A DNA stretch of 64,000 bases from JARRKU01 sp963675565 (GTDB taxonomy: Bacteria > Desulfobacterota > Desulfobacteria > Desulfobacterales > Desulfosarcinaceae), in the NCBI GenBank assembly GCA_963675565.2, contig CAXXYD010000004.1, forward strand, positions 2,728,001 through 2,792,000. Reading direction: 5' to 3'. A program made the position numbers and the translations under genes. Shown here one piece after another: positions 24,478 to 33,966 of this stretch (positions within the stretch are counted from its first letter, which is position 1; every line of letters begins with the position of its first letter). The notes below the pieces were generated by a model. The model saw only the letters and a program-made list of their open reading frames with translations. It ran no database searches and had not been told where the DNA came from.

Positions 24478-24789
24478 ATGATCAAACTCTGCATTTTTTA
24501 CTACGGCAAACCGGACGACCCCGTTGCCTTCGACAAATACTATTGGGCCCATCACCTGCCCATCGTTGCGCGTTGGCCCCGGCTCAAGCGCATTGTGGTC
24601 AGCAAGGGGCAGACCGGCGACGAGATCTATCAGATTGCCGAGATGTATTTCGATAGTCGCACGGACATGGAGACGGCTCTGAGCTCCCCTGAACGTGAAC
24701 TTGCGGTTGAGGATACCAAGAATTTTCCCCGCTTTAACGGCGAGGTCAAGCGTCAGGTATTTGAGGTCGCCGACTTCGCGAAAGCGTAG
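24478..24789 (+). CDS. EthD domain protein
   Basis: The 103-residue protein begins MIKLCIFYYGKPDDPVAFDKYYWAHHLPI, the classical EthD opening with the conserved HHxP histidines. It continues with YQIAEMYFDSRTDMETALSSPE. It is a dimeric ferredoxin-like barrel. EthD was named for ether degradation, and relatives are small accessory or monooxygenase-like proteins. The gene starts 6 nt after GGGG in AAAGGGGAATG. Its GC-rich codons contrast with the genes to its left, so I place it outside the integron. Confidence 0.85.
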   Translation: MIKLCIFYYGKPDDPVAFDKYYWAHHLPIVARWPRLKRIVVSKGQTGDEIYQIAEMYFDSRTDMETALSSPERELAVEDTKNFPRFNGEVKRQVFEVADFAKA

Positions 24790-24903
24790 GTGCTTATCCC
24801 GCGGTACGGGCAACGCTCATGAGACCGAACAGTGGGTGTCGGGCCAACCCGCGCTGCGCTATAGCGGCGCGCGCCCTGAATGCGAAGTTTGTGGGGCGGC
24901 TTG

Positions 24904-25641
24904 ATGAAAAGACTATATATTATTAAGGCCGGAACCACTTTCCCGGCCACCCTGGAACGGTTTGGAGACTTCGATTCCTGGACGGCGGCCGCATTGGGCC
25001 CCATAGACGTTGAATTGTCTGTAGTGCGCGCCGATGAAAACGCCCTTCTTCCGGCAGCGGAAAATTGCGCTGGTGTGGTGATAACCGGATCTCACGCCAT
25101 GGTGACGGACGGTTTGCCGTGGAGCCTCCGGCTGGAAGAATGGATGGCATCGCTGCTCCAAACGGGCACGCCCCTTTTCGGTATCTGCTACGGGCACCAG
25201 CTCCTTGCCCGGGCGGCGGGGGGCCGGGCGGGCTTTCATCCGCAGGGCAAAGAGATCGGTACAGTGGACATTCGGCTGCTGGCGGAATGCACCGACGACC
25301 CCTTGTTCAAATCCCTTCCCCACACCATTTATGCCCATGTCACCCACGACCAGACCGTCCTGCGCCTGCCGCCGGACGCCGTGCGCCTGGCGGCCAACCC
25401 GTTCGATCCCCATCAGGCCTTTCGCATCGGGGCGTGTGCCTGGGGGGTGCAGTTCCACCCGGAATATTCGGCCGGCATCATGCGGTCCTATATCGAACAG
25501 CAGTCGGCGGAACTTGCATCGGCCGGGAAAAACGTTGAACAGCTCCTGGACGGGGTAAGGGAAACACCGTTATCGTCCGGTATTCTGGCCGCTTTCGGGC
25601 GTATGGTCGTCCAACGCCTGTCCCCAAAGGTGTCTTCATAA
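24904..25641 (+). CDS. Class I glutamine amidotransferase-like protein
   Basis: The 245-residue protein has GVVITGSHAMVTD (residues ~60-72), the nucleophile elbow FGICYGHQLLA (Cys ~100) and the triad His/Glu in GVQFHPEYS (~188). It is a free-standing GuaA-like GATase domain that takes ammonia from glutamine or hydrolyses gamma-glutamyl compounds. No synthetase partner is adjacent, and the family includes gamma-glutamyl-peptidase-like members. The start at ATG 24904 follows a GGGGCGG tract. It is intact and not overlapped by neighbours. Confidence 0.85.
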   Translation: MKRLYIIKAGTTFPATLERFGDFDSWTAAALGPIDVELSVVRADENALLPAAENCAGVVITGSHAMVTDGLPWSLRLEEWMASLLQTGTPLFGICYGHQLLARAAGGRAGFHPQGKEIGTVDIRLLAECTDDPLFKSLPHTIYAHVTHDQTVLRLPPDAVRLAANPFDPHQAFRIGACAWGVQFHPEYSAGIMRSYIEQQSAELASAGKNVEQLLDGVRETPLSSGILAAFGRMVVQRLSPKVSS

Positions 25642-25713
25642 TGCCCCCTGAAGAGCATTCAGGGGCTGACAAGCCGCGCAACCGGGCGGCGCAGCCAAAG
25701 AAGGAGGTGTCCA

Positions 25714-26862
25714 ATGGCCAAATTTGCCGGGGAAAAAATCGAGGCATACGCGGGCCCCTCGGAGCTCGGGGCCTCCGATAACCTGGAGGCGGCGATCATC
25801 GCGTTTATTGGCGCTGCCAGGAGCACTTTGTTTATTGCCGTCCAGGAGCTGGACTCCGAGCCCATCGCCCAGGCCATCATTGATGCAAAATGGCGGGGGG
25901 TGACCGTTCGGATGATCATCGAGCAGGATTACATCGCCCGGGATAAAATACCCAAGGCTACGGCCAAACAGGGCGAAACCCAGGCCGAGGCCGTTTACCG
26001 GGTTCAATGGAACGAGTACCGCCGGCCGAAAACAGCAAAGACCAACCGGGATATTCTGGCGGCCCTGCTGCGCAATGCCGTTGACGTGAAGGCCGATTAC
26101 AACCCCAAAATCTTCCATCAGAAATTTATTATCCGCGATTATGACGGGAAAACCCGTTCCACTTCGGCCGTGTTGACCGGCTCCACCAATTTTACCCAAA
26201 CCGGCACCCATAAAAACTACAACCACATCGTCATTTTTAACGATTACCGCATCTGCAGGGCATATCTGCTGGAGTTTCTGGAGATCCGCTCGGGCAATTT
26301 CGGAGAGCTGAACCTGCGCAGCAGCAATATTCCCTCCACCTATAACCTGAATGGCGTGCCGGTGCGCATTCTGTTTTCCCCGGACGATTCACCGGAACTG
26401 GAGATCGTCAAACAGATGCTCAAATGCAGCCGGCAACTGGATTTTTCTATTTTTACATTTTCCGGATCATCCGGGATCGATGACGCCATGGCGATTTTAC
26501 GTGCCGCCGGGAGACAGGTTCGCGGCGTTTTCGATCCCGGGCAGGGGCAAAGGGACTGGGCGGCGACCCACTGGCTGCACAATGCCGGAATCGAAGTCCT
26601 GTTGCCTCGCGAAGAACCGGGATTCGGTAAATTGCACCATAAATTGATGGTGATCGACGATGCCATTGTGGTCGGCGGCAGCTTCAACTATACGATGCCG
26701 GCCAACGATTACAATGATGAAAACATCTTCGTGATCGGCAGCCCCTATGACCTGCCGGCCGGCAAAGGGGGGCCGGTGGACCATGGGGAATGTGCCCGAA
26801 TCGCCGGTTTTTTCCGGGGCGCCATCGACCAGATTGCCGCCAAAAGCGACCCGTATCAATAA
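25714..26862 (+). CDS. Phospholipase D-like domain protein
   Basis: The 382-residue protein has two HKD motifs: HQKFIIRDYDGKT...GSTNFT (residues ~131-155) and HHKLMVIDDAIVVGGSFNYT (~308-327). Each motif keeps H, K and D. There is no signal peptide. PLD-fold enzymes hydrolyse phosphodiesters in lipids or nucleic acids, and free-standing bacterial ones of this size include nucleases and cardiolipin synthase relatives. AGGAGGT gives a strong ribosome site before ATG 25714. The neighbouring gene on its right is convergent, so it ends its own transcript. Confidence 0.85.
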   Translation: MAKFAGEKIEAYAGPSELGASDNLEAAIIAFIGAARSTLFIAVQELDSEPIAQAIIDAKWRGVTVRMIIEQDYIARDKIPKATAKQGETQAEAVYRVQWNEYRRPKTAKTNRDILAALLRNAVDVKADYNPKIFHQKFIIRDYDGKTRSTSAVLTGSTNFTQTGTHKNYNHIVIFNDYRICRAYLLEFLEIRSGNFGELNLRSSNIPSTYNLNGVPVRILFSPDDSPELEIVKQMLKCSRQLDFSIFTFSGSSGIDDAMAILRAAGRQVRGVFDPGQGQRDWAATHWLHNAGIEVLLPREEPGFGKLHHKLMVIDDAIVVGGSFNYTMPANDYNDENIFVIGSPYDLPAGKGGPVDHGECARIAGFFRGAIDQIAAKSDPYQ

Positions 26863-26888
26863 TGGGCGCTTGAAGCACGGCCCGGCCC

Positions 26889-27395
26889 CTATTTTAAAAA
26901 GGGGATTTCCATGTCGCCGAACGCACGGGCGGCGATCATGCTGGTGTCCACCGGCAGTCGAATGAGGTGGCTGATCAGTTCGACGACATTGCCCAGGCCT
27001 TTTTTGCGGATCTGAAAATCGAAATCCGCGAGGCGCGAATAGAAGCTGTTGTTGACCGAAGGGACGGTTTCAAGGCTGATGCGGCATGTGTCGTCCAATG
27101 AAAAGATGTCTGCGAAATGGTGGATCAAAAGATAGAAACAGGCGGCCGAAAGGTATTTTGAATTGTCCTGCAGGTAGAGTTCGGGGTGAAATCTGGATAC
27201 ATGCAGGTTTTTTGCCATGGCACTGTAGGAAAAGACCAGGGATGAAGAAATCGCGAGATTCGAATTGCGGTTGTTGATGAAATACTCGATGCAGGAATCT
27301 TCTTTGAAGTACGTGATGATAAAACGCGTCAGAAACAGCGGCACGTTGGTTCGCATGAACGGGGACTCGCATCGGATCGCTATGGCTGGATTCAT
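26889..27395 (-). CDS. Conserved-looking protein of unknown function
   Basis: The likely start is ATG 27395 (minus strand), giving 168 residues: MNPAIAIRCESPFMRTNVPL onward. A further upstream ATG (27452) would add an unlikely stretch. The sequence is globular, with FITYFK, FYLLIHHFADIF and a C-terminal VVELISHLIRLP segment, and no membrane span. I recognise no domain. It is convergent with the PLD gene and divergent from the molybdopterin oxidoreductase, with 87 bp to the latter, so the two may share a promoter region. Confidence 0.5.
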   Translation of the reverse strand: MNPAIAIRCESPFMRTNVPLFLTRFIITYFKEDSCIEYFINNRNSNLAISSSLVFSYSAMAKNLHVSRFHPELYLQDNSKYLSAACFYLLIHHFADIFSLDDTCRISLETVPSVNNSFYSRLADFDFQIRKKGLGNVVELISHLIRLPVDTSMIAARAFGDMEIPFLK

Positions 27396-27482
27396 AGAAC
27401 AACCTGTTTTCTGTATTCGGCCTATTGTGATACAGATCCGGGCTGAAGTCACGTGCTAATTCTATTCGGTGCCGTATAAACC

Positions 27483-29501
27483 ATGCCAACAGCCATACAC
27501 CGATCGGTCTGCCCTTATGATTGCCCCGATGCCTGCGGTTTGCTGGTGACCATCGACAACGGACGCGCCGTCAAGGTGGCCGGCGACCCGGAACATCCTT
27601 TCACCTGCGGAACGCTGTGCCCCAAAATGAACCGTTACCAGGATACCGTCCACTCTTCCCGGAGGCTCACCCGGCCGCTGGAGCGCTGCGGCCCCAAGGG
27701 CAATGCGGTCTTCCGCCCCATTTCCTGGGCGGCGGCCATTGAAAAAATTGCCGGACGCTGGAAGGCGATTATTGCCGACCGGGGGGCTGAAGCGATTCTG
27801 CCGTATTCTTTTGCCGGAACCATGGGGCTGTTGCAGCGCAATGCGGGCCACCCTTTTTTCCATCGCCTGGGCGCCTCCCTGCTCGACCGCACGATTTGCG
27901 CCCCGGCCAAAGGCCTGGGCTGGCAAGCGGTGATGGGACTGACGCCGGCCCCCCATCCGGATGCCGTGCGCCACAGCGACCTGGTTATTCTCTGGGGGAT
28001 CAATGCCGCGGCCACCAATGTCCACTTTCTCAAGGGGGTCCGGGCGGCGGCCAAGCATGGTGCCAAGGTCTGGCTGATCGATACCTACCGCACGCCCACA
28101 GCCGTCTTTGCCCACGAGACCGTCGTGGTGCGCCCCGGCAGCGACGGCGCCCTGGCGCTGGGCCTGATGCATCTGCTGGCGGGCAGCGGCCGGTGCGATC
28201 CGGATTTTGTCCGCGATCATGTTCAGGGTTACGATGAGCTGTGTGCCCAGGTGCTGCCCGACTACCCGGTGCAACGGGTCAGCCGCATCACGGGTATGCC
28301 GGCGGGTCAACTGGAAGCCATGGCCCGTGACCTGGCCAGGGCCCGCCGTCCCTTCATCAGCCTGGGCAGCGGGCTTTCCCGCTATGGCAACGGCGCCATG
28401 ACCGTTCGGACCATCGTCACCCTGTGGGCGCTTCTGGGGCCTCATCGTGAACCGGGAAGCGGTTGTTTTACAAGTACTTCCACCGGGGGGGCGTTTGATA
28501 TGGACCTGTTGAAACGCCCGGATCTGATCAGCGGGTCCCCGCGCACCGTCAATATGAACCAACTGGGACAGGCCTTGAACGCTCTCGGCCACCCGCCGGT
28601 GAGCAGCCTTTACGTTTACAATGCCAATCCGGCTGCCGTGGCCCCGGACCAGAACCAGGTCCTGCGGGGGCTGGCCCGCAGTGATCTTTTTACTGTGGTG
28701 CACGAGCGTTTCATGACCGACACGGTGGCGTACGCCGATATCGTGCTGCCGGCAACGTCCTCATTGGAGACCAGCGATATCTACCGGTCCTACGGGCATT
28801 ACTGTATTCAGCGCACCCGCCCGGTGATCCCGGTCGTGGGCCAGAGCAAGTCCAACCGACAGGTGTTTGCCCTGCTGGCCGCCGCCATGGGATTCGACGC
28901 GCCTGTTTTTACCCAGCGCACGGAAGCGCTGATTGCGGAGTTGATGGCTGCCCCGAGTCCCCTGCGCGAAGGGATCGATATGGAGGCGTTCAACGCGGGC
29001 AAAGCCGTGGAACTGGCGGTCGAGCAGCCACCCGGCCGGTATGCCACGCCGTCCGGAAAAATCGAAGTTCGCAATCCCGGGCTCCAGGCGCCCCTGCCGG
29101 TTTATCTGCCGCCCCACGGCGGCGACGCCCCCCTGTGCCTGATGACCGCTCCCAGCCTGTATTCCCTTAACTCCTCCTTTTACGAACGGGACGACCTGCG
29201 GCGCAGGCAAAAGCGCATGCACCTGCTGATGCATCCGGATAACGCTGCGCAACGCGGCCTGCAGGACGGACAGCGCGTGGTTGTTTTCAACACCTTGGGT
29301 GAAGTTACGTTCTTCCTGCGAAGCACCAATGACGTGCCGCCGGGTGTGGTGGTGGCCGAAGGGGTCTGGTGGCTGGCGTTTGCGCCCGGTGACCGCACCG
29401 TCAACGCACTGACATCCCAGAGGTTGACCGATCTGGGCGGAGGAAGCACGTTTTACGATAACCGGGTGGATGTTCGCCCGGCGGATCACCGGTCCGCCTG
29501 A
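27483..29501 (+). CDS. Molybdopterin-dependent oxidoreductase
   Basis: The 672-residue catalytic subunit is of the DMSO-reductase superfamily. Its N-terminus has CPYDCPDAC and then CGTLCPK, ligands for a 4Fe-4S cluster. SDLVILWGINAAATN and GAKVWLID are the first cofactor-binding elements, ADIVLPATSSLETSD follows, and a C-terminal domain starts near residue 540 (GLQDGQRVVVFN). It has no Tat signal, so it acts in the cytoplasm. The substrate is unknown; relatives are often annotated YyaE-like or as trimethylamine-oxide/formate oxidoreductases. The start codon follows the divergent unknown gene closely. No partner subunits are adjacent. Confidence 0.85.
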   Translation: MPTAIHRSVCPYDCPDACGLLVTIDNGRAVKVAGDPEHPFTCGTLCPKMNRYQDTVHSSRRLTRPLERCGPKGNAVFRPISWAAAIEKIAGRWKAIIADRGAEAILPYSFAGTMGLLQRNAGHPFFHRLGASLLDRTICAPAKGLGWQAVMGLTPAPHPDAVRHSDLVILWGINAAATNVHFLKGVRAAAKHGAKVWLIDTYRTPTAVFAHETVVVRPGSDGALALGLMHLLAGSGRCDPDFVRDHVQGYDELCAQVLPDYPVQRVSRITGMPAGQLEAMARDLARARRPFISLGSGLSRYGNGAMTVRTIVTLWALLGPHREPGSGCFTSTSTGGAFDMDLLKRPDLISGSPRTVNMNQLGQALNALGHPPVSSLYVYNANPAAVAPDQNQVLRGLARSDLFTVVHERFMTDTVAYADIVLPATSSLETSDIYRSYGHYCIQRTRPVIPVVGQSKSNRQVFALLAAAMGFDAPVFTQRTEALIAELMAAPSPLREGIDMEAFNAGKAVELAVEQPPGRYATPSGKIEVRNPGLQAPLPVYLPPHGGDAPLCLMTAPSLYSLNSSFYERDDLRRRQKRMHLLMHPDNAAQRGLQDGQRVVVFNTLGEVTFFLRSTNDVPPGVVVAEGVWWLAFAPGDRTVNALTSQRLTDLGGGSTFYDNRVDVRPADHRSA

Positions 29502-29700
29502 TCGGTGCGTTCAAAGACCCTTGGGGCCGCCGCTGCCCCGCATCGGTTCGGCTGGATCGAGTCCGTTTCGGCCCAGGGCCGATTGTGCTATAGGAAGCGG
29601 ATGATTCCTTTGCATTCATCCGCAGCGCCCACCTGCGCTACCTTGTCGAACATATAAAAGACGATCCGGCGCAGGCCGCAGATCATGAAGGGGGAAACCC

Positions 29701-30909
29701 GTGAAGATAAAATCGGAAGAAAAAGCAACCCTGGCCGTATGGGCGGGGGAGGAAACCTATCAGATGGAGACCGTCACCCAGGTTCCGGTGGTCCACAGCG
29801 TCTCCTTCGGCTACCGGGACCTGGACCATTGGCGGGACGTCGCTCTGGGCGAGCGGCCGGGCCACATATACGGCCGCAACACCAATCCGACGGTGGCGGT
29901 GTTCGAAGAGAAAGTGCGGCAGCTGGAAGGGGCCGATGCGGCCACCAGTTTTTCTTCCGGAATGGCGGCCATCAGCAACACCCTGTTTACTCTTCTGAAT
30001 CCCGGAGACCGCTGCGTCAGCGTCAAAGACACCTATGGCGGCACCAATGTTATTTTCAACGAATTTTTTCCCAGGTTCGGCATTCAGGCCGCTCTTTGCG
30101 ACACGGGCAATGCCGAAGCCATCGAAGGGGAGATCGAAAAGGGCTGTCAGGCGCTTTACCTGGAAACCCCCACCAACCCGACCTGCAAGGTTCTGGACAT
30201 TGCGCGGCTCGCCGGCCGGGCCAAAGCGGCGGGGGCCACGGTGATTGTGGACAACACCTTTGCCACCCCCATCAACCAGGCGCCCCTTGAACTCGGTGCC
30301 GATCTGGTGCTGCACAGCGCCACCAAGTACCTGGGCGGACATGCCGATGCCCTCGGCGGCGTCGTGTGCGGCCCGGCCGAAATCATTGCCGCGATTTATC
30401 ACTTCCGTGAGATCAACGGCGCCTGCCTGCATCCCGAGGCGGCTTATCTGCTGTTGCGCGGGTTGAAAACACTCCATCTGCGGGTGCAACGCCAGAACAG
30501 CACCGCCATGAAGGTGGCGCAGTTTCTATGTGGTCATCCTTTTGTGGCCGAAGTTTTCTACCCCGGGTTAAAGACCCATGCCAATCATGACGTGGCGGCC
30601 AGACAGATGCGCGGCTTCGGGGGCATGCTCAGCTTCCAGCTGGCCACCGATGATTTCGATGCGGTGCGCCTGCTGCTGCCGAGGCTGCGCTATGCCCACC
30701 GGGCCGCCAACCTGGGTGCCGTCGAGACCATCGTGGCACCTCCCGCCACCGGTTCCCATGTGGAATTGACGGCCGCAGAACGCGCCCAGGCCGGGATCCC
30801 GGAAACGCTGATTCGCTACTCGGCCGGCATCGAGGACCCGGATGATCTTATTGCCGATCTGGCGCAGGCCCTGGATGCCGCCCAGGCGGAATTCCAGGGA
30901 CGGTCATGA
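29701..30909 (+). CDS. PLP-dependent cystathionine gamma-synthase/methionine gamma-lyase family enzyme
   Basis: The 402-residue enzyme starts with GTG 29701 after GAAGGGGG. It carries YGRNTNPTVAVFEEKV, SSGMAAISNTL, the glycine-rich DTYGGTN, YLETPTNPTCKV, VDNTFATP and the PLP-lysine in HSATKYLGGHAD. RYSAGIEDPDDLI closes the protein as usual. This family makes cystathionine or cleaves cysteine, homocysteine or methionine. The sequence alone does not separate MetB, MetZ or MGL. It is not in an operon with other sulfur genes here. Confidence 0.86.
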   Translation: MKIKSEEKATLAVWAGEETYQMETVTQVPVVHSVSFGYRDLDHWRDVALGERPGHIYGRNTNPTVAVFEEKVRQLEGADAATSFSSGMAAISNTLFTLLNPGDRCVSVKDTYGGTNVIFNEFFPRFGIQAALCDTGNAEAIEGEIEKGCQALYLETPTNPTCKVLDIARLAGRAKAAGATVIVDNTFATPINQAPLELGADLVLHSATKYLGGHADALGGVVCGPAEIIAAIYHFREINGACLHPEAAYLLLRGLKTLHLRVQRQNSTAMKVAQFLCGHPFVAEVFYPGLKTHANHDVAARQMRGFGGMLSFQLATDDFDAVRLLLPRLRYAHRAANLGAVETIVAPPATGSHVELTAAERAQAGIPETLIRYSAGIEDPDDLIADLAQALDAAQAEFQGRS

Positions 30910-31347
30910 ACGCATGAGACGCATCAAATCGTGCCAGGCCGGCAAGCCACGCCTTTGAAGATCACATCGCGGCGGAGCGCCCCAAATGCGCCCGGGAAGC
31001 GGTGGCCGGCAAAAAGACGGACGCTTTTTTGTCAAACCAACGTTAAAGGGCGAACCTGACGTTTCCCGAAAATTGGATCCAGGTCCTGCTGATAGAGGAT
31101 TTTGCCCCGGGGTCCCGCAGCCACGGACTCCTGGAGGCCACGTTGCCCCGCCAGATTTTCCTTCTTGGATATCCGCTGCAAGAAATCGGTTCTTATTCCG
31201 TCTATTAAGAACAATTGGGCCGCCGGGTGCGTGATGAGAATGAACTGCCGGCAATCGCCGTCGTACCGATGCGCGCCCAATGCCACAGTGACGGTGGCCC
31301 GGCGATGTTTTCCCCGGGCCGCAAGATACCCATGCAAGAGGCTATCC
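30910..31347. other. 438-bp gap without a recognised gene
   Basis: Several frames are open across this GC-rich stretch, but none shows protein-like sequence, a ribosome site or a motif I recognise. I see no RNA gene, terminator or repeat. It may hold the promoter of the small gene at 31348. Confidence 0.4.
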
Positions 31348-31569
31348 ATGATTCCATCTATCAACTACCGTTCTCTGGTTCAGGATCTCAAGACCCGCTT
31401 TTCAGGAGCCGGAAGAGATGATCCTGCAGCACAGCTGGTGGGCAACCAGATGTGCCGGCGGATGATGACTTTCCTGGAAATGGACCGGGACGTTCCCCTG
31501 GAGGAAATGATCGATCGACTGGAGGCCAAATGGCGCGCCGACGGGTTGATTGCCACCGAGGATGATTGA
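31348..31569 (+). CDS. Small protein of unknown function
   Basis: The 73-residue product starts at ATG 31348, with AAGAGG 6 nt upstream. It is MIPSINYRSLVQDLKTRF, then a DDPAAQLVGNQMCRRMM segment and an acidic end. It looks like a compact helical protein without signal or membrane segment. I do not recognise it. It is convergent with the rubrerythrin gene, whose stop is 23 bp away. Confidence 0.5.
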   Translation: MIPSINYRSLVQDLKTRFSGAGRDDPAAQLVGNQMCRRMMTFLEMDRDVPLEEMIDRLEAKWRADGLIATEDD

Positions 31570-31592
31570 ATTCCACGGACCACCATGGCCCG

Positions 31593-32114
31593 CTACACAT
31601 CCAGATTGGCGGGCTCGTAGAATTTTTGCGGGTATTCGCAGGACGGGCATTTTTGGGGCGGCTCTGTCCCTTCGACGATATAACCGCATATACCGCACTT
31701 CCATTTGATTGGCGTATCGCGTTTATAAACGGTTCCCGCTTCGACCATGGCCAGCAGTTTTTTGAAGCGCTCCCGGTGATGGGCCTCGATCCTGGCGACC
31801 TGTTTGAACGCGTTGGCCGCTTTCTTATCGCCCTCGGCTTCGGCCTCCTGGACGAACTTCGGATACATGCTCCGGACTTCGTAGTCTTCCCCTGCGATAG
31901 CTTCCTTGAGGTTGGCAACCGTGTCCCCTATGCCGTCCAGCAGCAGCAGATGGTCTTTGGCATGCTGGCGTTCATTATCAGCGGTTTCCTCGAATATTTT
32001 GGAAATGTACAAATAGCCTTCCTTGCGGGCCGCTTCGGCAAAAAAAGTATACTTGTTGCGGGCTTCGGATTCACCGCCGAAGGCGGCTTTCAGGTTGTCC
32101 TTTGTTTTACTCAT
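31593..32114 (-). CDS. Rubrerythrin
   Basis: The start is ATG 32114, preceded by GGAGAAA; the frame is open further upstream but without a start signal. The 173-residue protein has the di-iron ferritin-like four-helix domain with the E..ExxH pairs (AFGGESEARNKYTFFAEAA; DNERQHAKDH; EAHHRERFKKLL). It ends with a rubredoxin-like domain, WKCGICGYIVEG..CPSCEYP. Rubrerythrin reduces hydrogen peroxide in the cytoplasm of anaerobes using electrons from rubredoxin or NADH systems. The full family length is kept. It is a monocistronic-looking gene downstream of gabD on the same strand, 241 bp apart. Confidence 0.93.
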   Translation of the reverse strand: MSKTKDNLKAAFGGESEARNKYTFFAEAARKEGYLYISKIFEETADNERQHAKDHLLLLDGIGDTVANLKEAIAGEDYEVRSMYPKFVQEAEAEGDKKAANAFKQVARIEAHHRERFKKLLAMVEAGTVYKRDTPIKWKCGICGYIVEGTEPPQKCPSCEYPQKFYEPANLDV

Positions 32115-32354
32115 GGGTTTCTCCTCTGTTTGAAGTGCTGGGGCCGTGGCGCAGCCGGTATCAAAATCGGCGAAAACATGACCGGACACCACTCAATAAA
32201 AGCCAGAGAAATATGTCAAGCGATTTTCCCCTGCCCGGCCGCAATGCCATGCCGATCGCCGGCGCTTTCAAAACATAGCCCCGATTATTCGATTCTCGAC
32301 AGGGATGGAAAGAATGGATTGGAATAGACGGGGAAGGGGGCGCGAGCCGCACGG

Positions 32355-33821
32355 TCAGGAAGCGATGCCACCCATGCAGAGATATTTGATCTCCAGATAC
32401 TCATCCAGCCCGTATTTGGAGCCTTCGCGGCCGTTGCCGGAGGCCTTGATTCCCCCGAAAGGCGCCATTTCGTTGGAGATGATGCCTTCATTGACACCCA
32501 CCATGCCATATTCCAGGCTTTCGGACACCCGCCAGATTCGGCCGATATCGCGCGAGTAAAAGTAGGCGGCCAGGCCGAACTCGGTATCGTTGGCCATTTG
32601 AATGGCCTGGCCCTCGGTGTCGAAGCGGAAGATGGGCGCTACCGGGCCGAATATCTCTTCATTGAATACGCGCATGGCAGTGTTCACGCCGGTCAAAATG
32701 GTCGGCTCGTAAAAACCAGGGCCCAGATTGGAGCGTTTGCCGCCGGTTACCGCTGTGGCCCCCTTGTCGAGGGCATCACGGATCATGCGTTCCACGCTGC
32801 TTACGGCATCCCCGTCGATGAGCGGCCCCATGGTCACACCTGTGTCGGCGCCGTTGCCCAACTGGATTTTGCCCACGGCGGCCGCCAGCTTGCGGACGAA
32901 GGCATCGTATACGCCGGCCTGAACCAGGAAACGATTGGAGCACACGCAGGTCTGGCCGGCATTGCGATATTTGCTGGCCACTGCACCGGCTACGGCTGCG
33001 TCCAGATCTGCGTCGTCGAACACGATGAACGGGGCATTGCCGCCAAGTTCCATGGAGACCTTTTTGACGGTTTCCGCGCAGGCCTTGATCAACGTTTTGC
33101 CCACGGCCGTGGACCCGGTGAAAGTCAGTTTTCTGACCCGGGGGCTGGACGTCAGTTCGGCGCCGATGGCCCGGGTCGAGCCGGCCACCATATTGATTAC
33201 CCCGGGCGGGATTCCGGCCCGCCGGGCCAACTCGGCCAGGGCCAGGGCCGAAAGCGGGGTGCTGGTGGCGGGCTTGCAGACCACCGTACAGCCCGCCGCC
33301 AGAGCGGGTGCAATCTTGCGCGCCAGCATGGCATTGGGAAAATTCCAGGGTGTAATGCAGGCCACCACCCCTACGGGCTGCTTGATGCATACGATGCGCT
33401 TGTCGCCGGACGGTGCGGGGATGGTGTCGCCGTACACCCGTTTGGCTTCCTCGGCAAACCATTCGATAAAGTCGGCGCCATAGGCAATTTCGACCTGTGC
33501 CTCGGACAGTGGTTTGCCCTGTTCGGCGGTGAGCAGCCTGGCCAGGTCGTCCTGGCTGGCCATTACCCTGTCGTACCATCTGCGCAGCAGGCCGGCCCGT
33601 GTTTTAGCGGATATCTTCCCCCAGCCGTCCAGGGCCGCGTGGGCCGCATCGATGGCGCGGCGGGTTTCTCCGGAGCCGCATTTGGCCACCTCGGCAATGG
33701 TTGCACCGGTGGCCGGGTTATTCACGGCAAATGTCGTCCGGTCGTCGCTGTCCTGCCACCGGCCGTCTATCAACGCCTGGGTGACGATCAGGGTTTCATC
33801 CTTTAAATATGGACGCATCAT
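32355..33821 (-). CDS. gabD: Succinate-semialdehyde dehydrogenase (NAD(P)+)
   Basis: The 488-residue enzyme belongs to the ALDH superfamily, GabD type. It has the NAD-binding ITPWNFPNAMLARKIAPALA, LTFTGSTAVGKTL, the catalytic Glu in MELGGNAPFIVF and the catalytic Cys in NAGQTCVCSNR. The C-terminal signature KASGNGREGSKYGLDEYLEI is typical of GabD. It oxidises succinate semialdehyde to succinate, linking GABA or 4-hydroxybutyrate use to the TCA cycle. The gene starts 146 bp after the formate dehydrogenase stop on the same strand, so co-transcription is possible but not shown. ATG 33818 is an equal alternative start. Confidence 0.9.
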   Translation of the reverse strand: MMRPYLKDETLIVTQALIDGRWQDSDDRTTFAVNNPATGATIAEVAKCGSGETRRAIDAAHAALDGWGKISAKTRAGLLRRWYDRVMASQDDLARLLTAEQGKPLSEAQVEIAYGADFIEWFAEEAKRVYGDTIPAPSGDKRIVCIKQPVGVVACITPWNFPNAMLARKIAPALAAGCTVVCKPATSTPLSALALAELARRAGIPPGVINMVAGSTRAIGAELTSSPRVRKLTFTGSTAVGKTLIKACAETVKKVSMELGGNAPFIVFDDADLDAAVAGAVASKYRNAGQTCVCSNRFLVQAGVYDAFVRKLAAAVGKIQLGNGADTGVTMGPLIDGDAVSSVERMIRDALDKGATAVTGGKRSNLGPGFYEPTILTGVNTAMRVFNEEIFGPVAPIFRFDTEGQAIQMANDTEFGLAAYFYSRDIGRIWRVSESLEYGMVGVNEGIISNEMAPFGGIKASGNGREGSKYGLDEYLEIKYLCMGGIAS

Positions 33822-33966
33822 TCTTTTTTATACCACCGGCATCATGAAAAGACAAAAGCCGTTATCTCTTTTAAGCGGTTCTCGGTGAAAGACTTCAACC
33901 CAATCCGAATATTGAAGTCCAAGCATCAAATGACGTCTGCAGCCATAGGGCCCTTCCAGGGCCGGA

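Noticed and set aside
32598..33806. Long open frame of 402 codons on the plus strand
   Set aside because: It is the antisense of gabD. Its composition is rich in Gly, His, Arg and Gln with no domain, typical of antisense frames in GC-rich genes.
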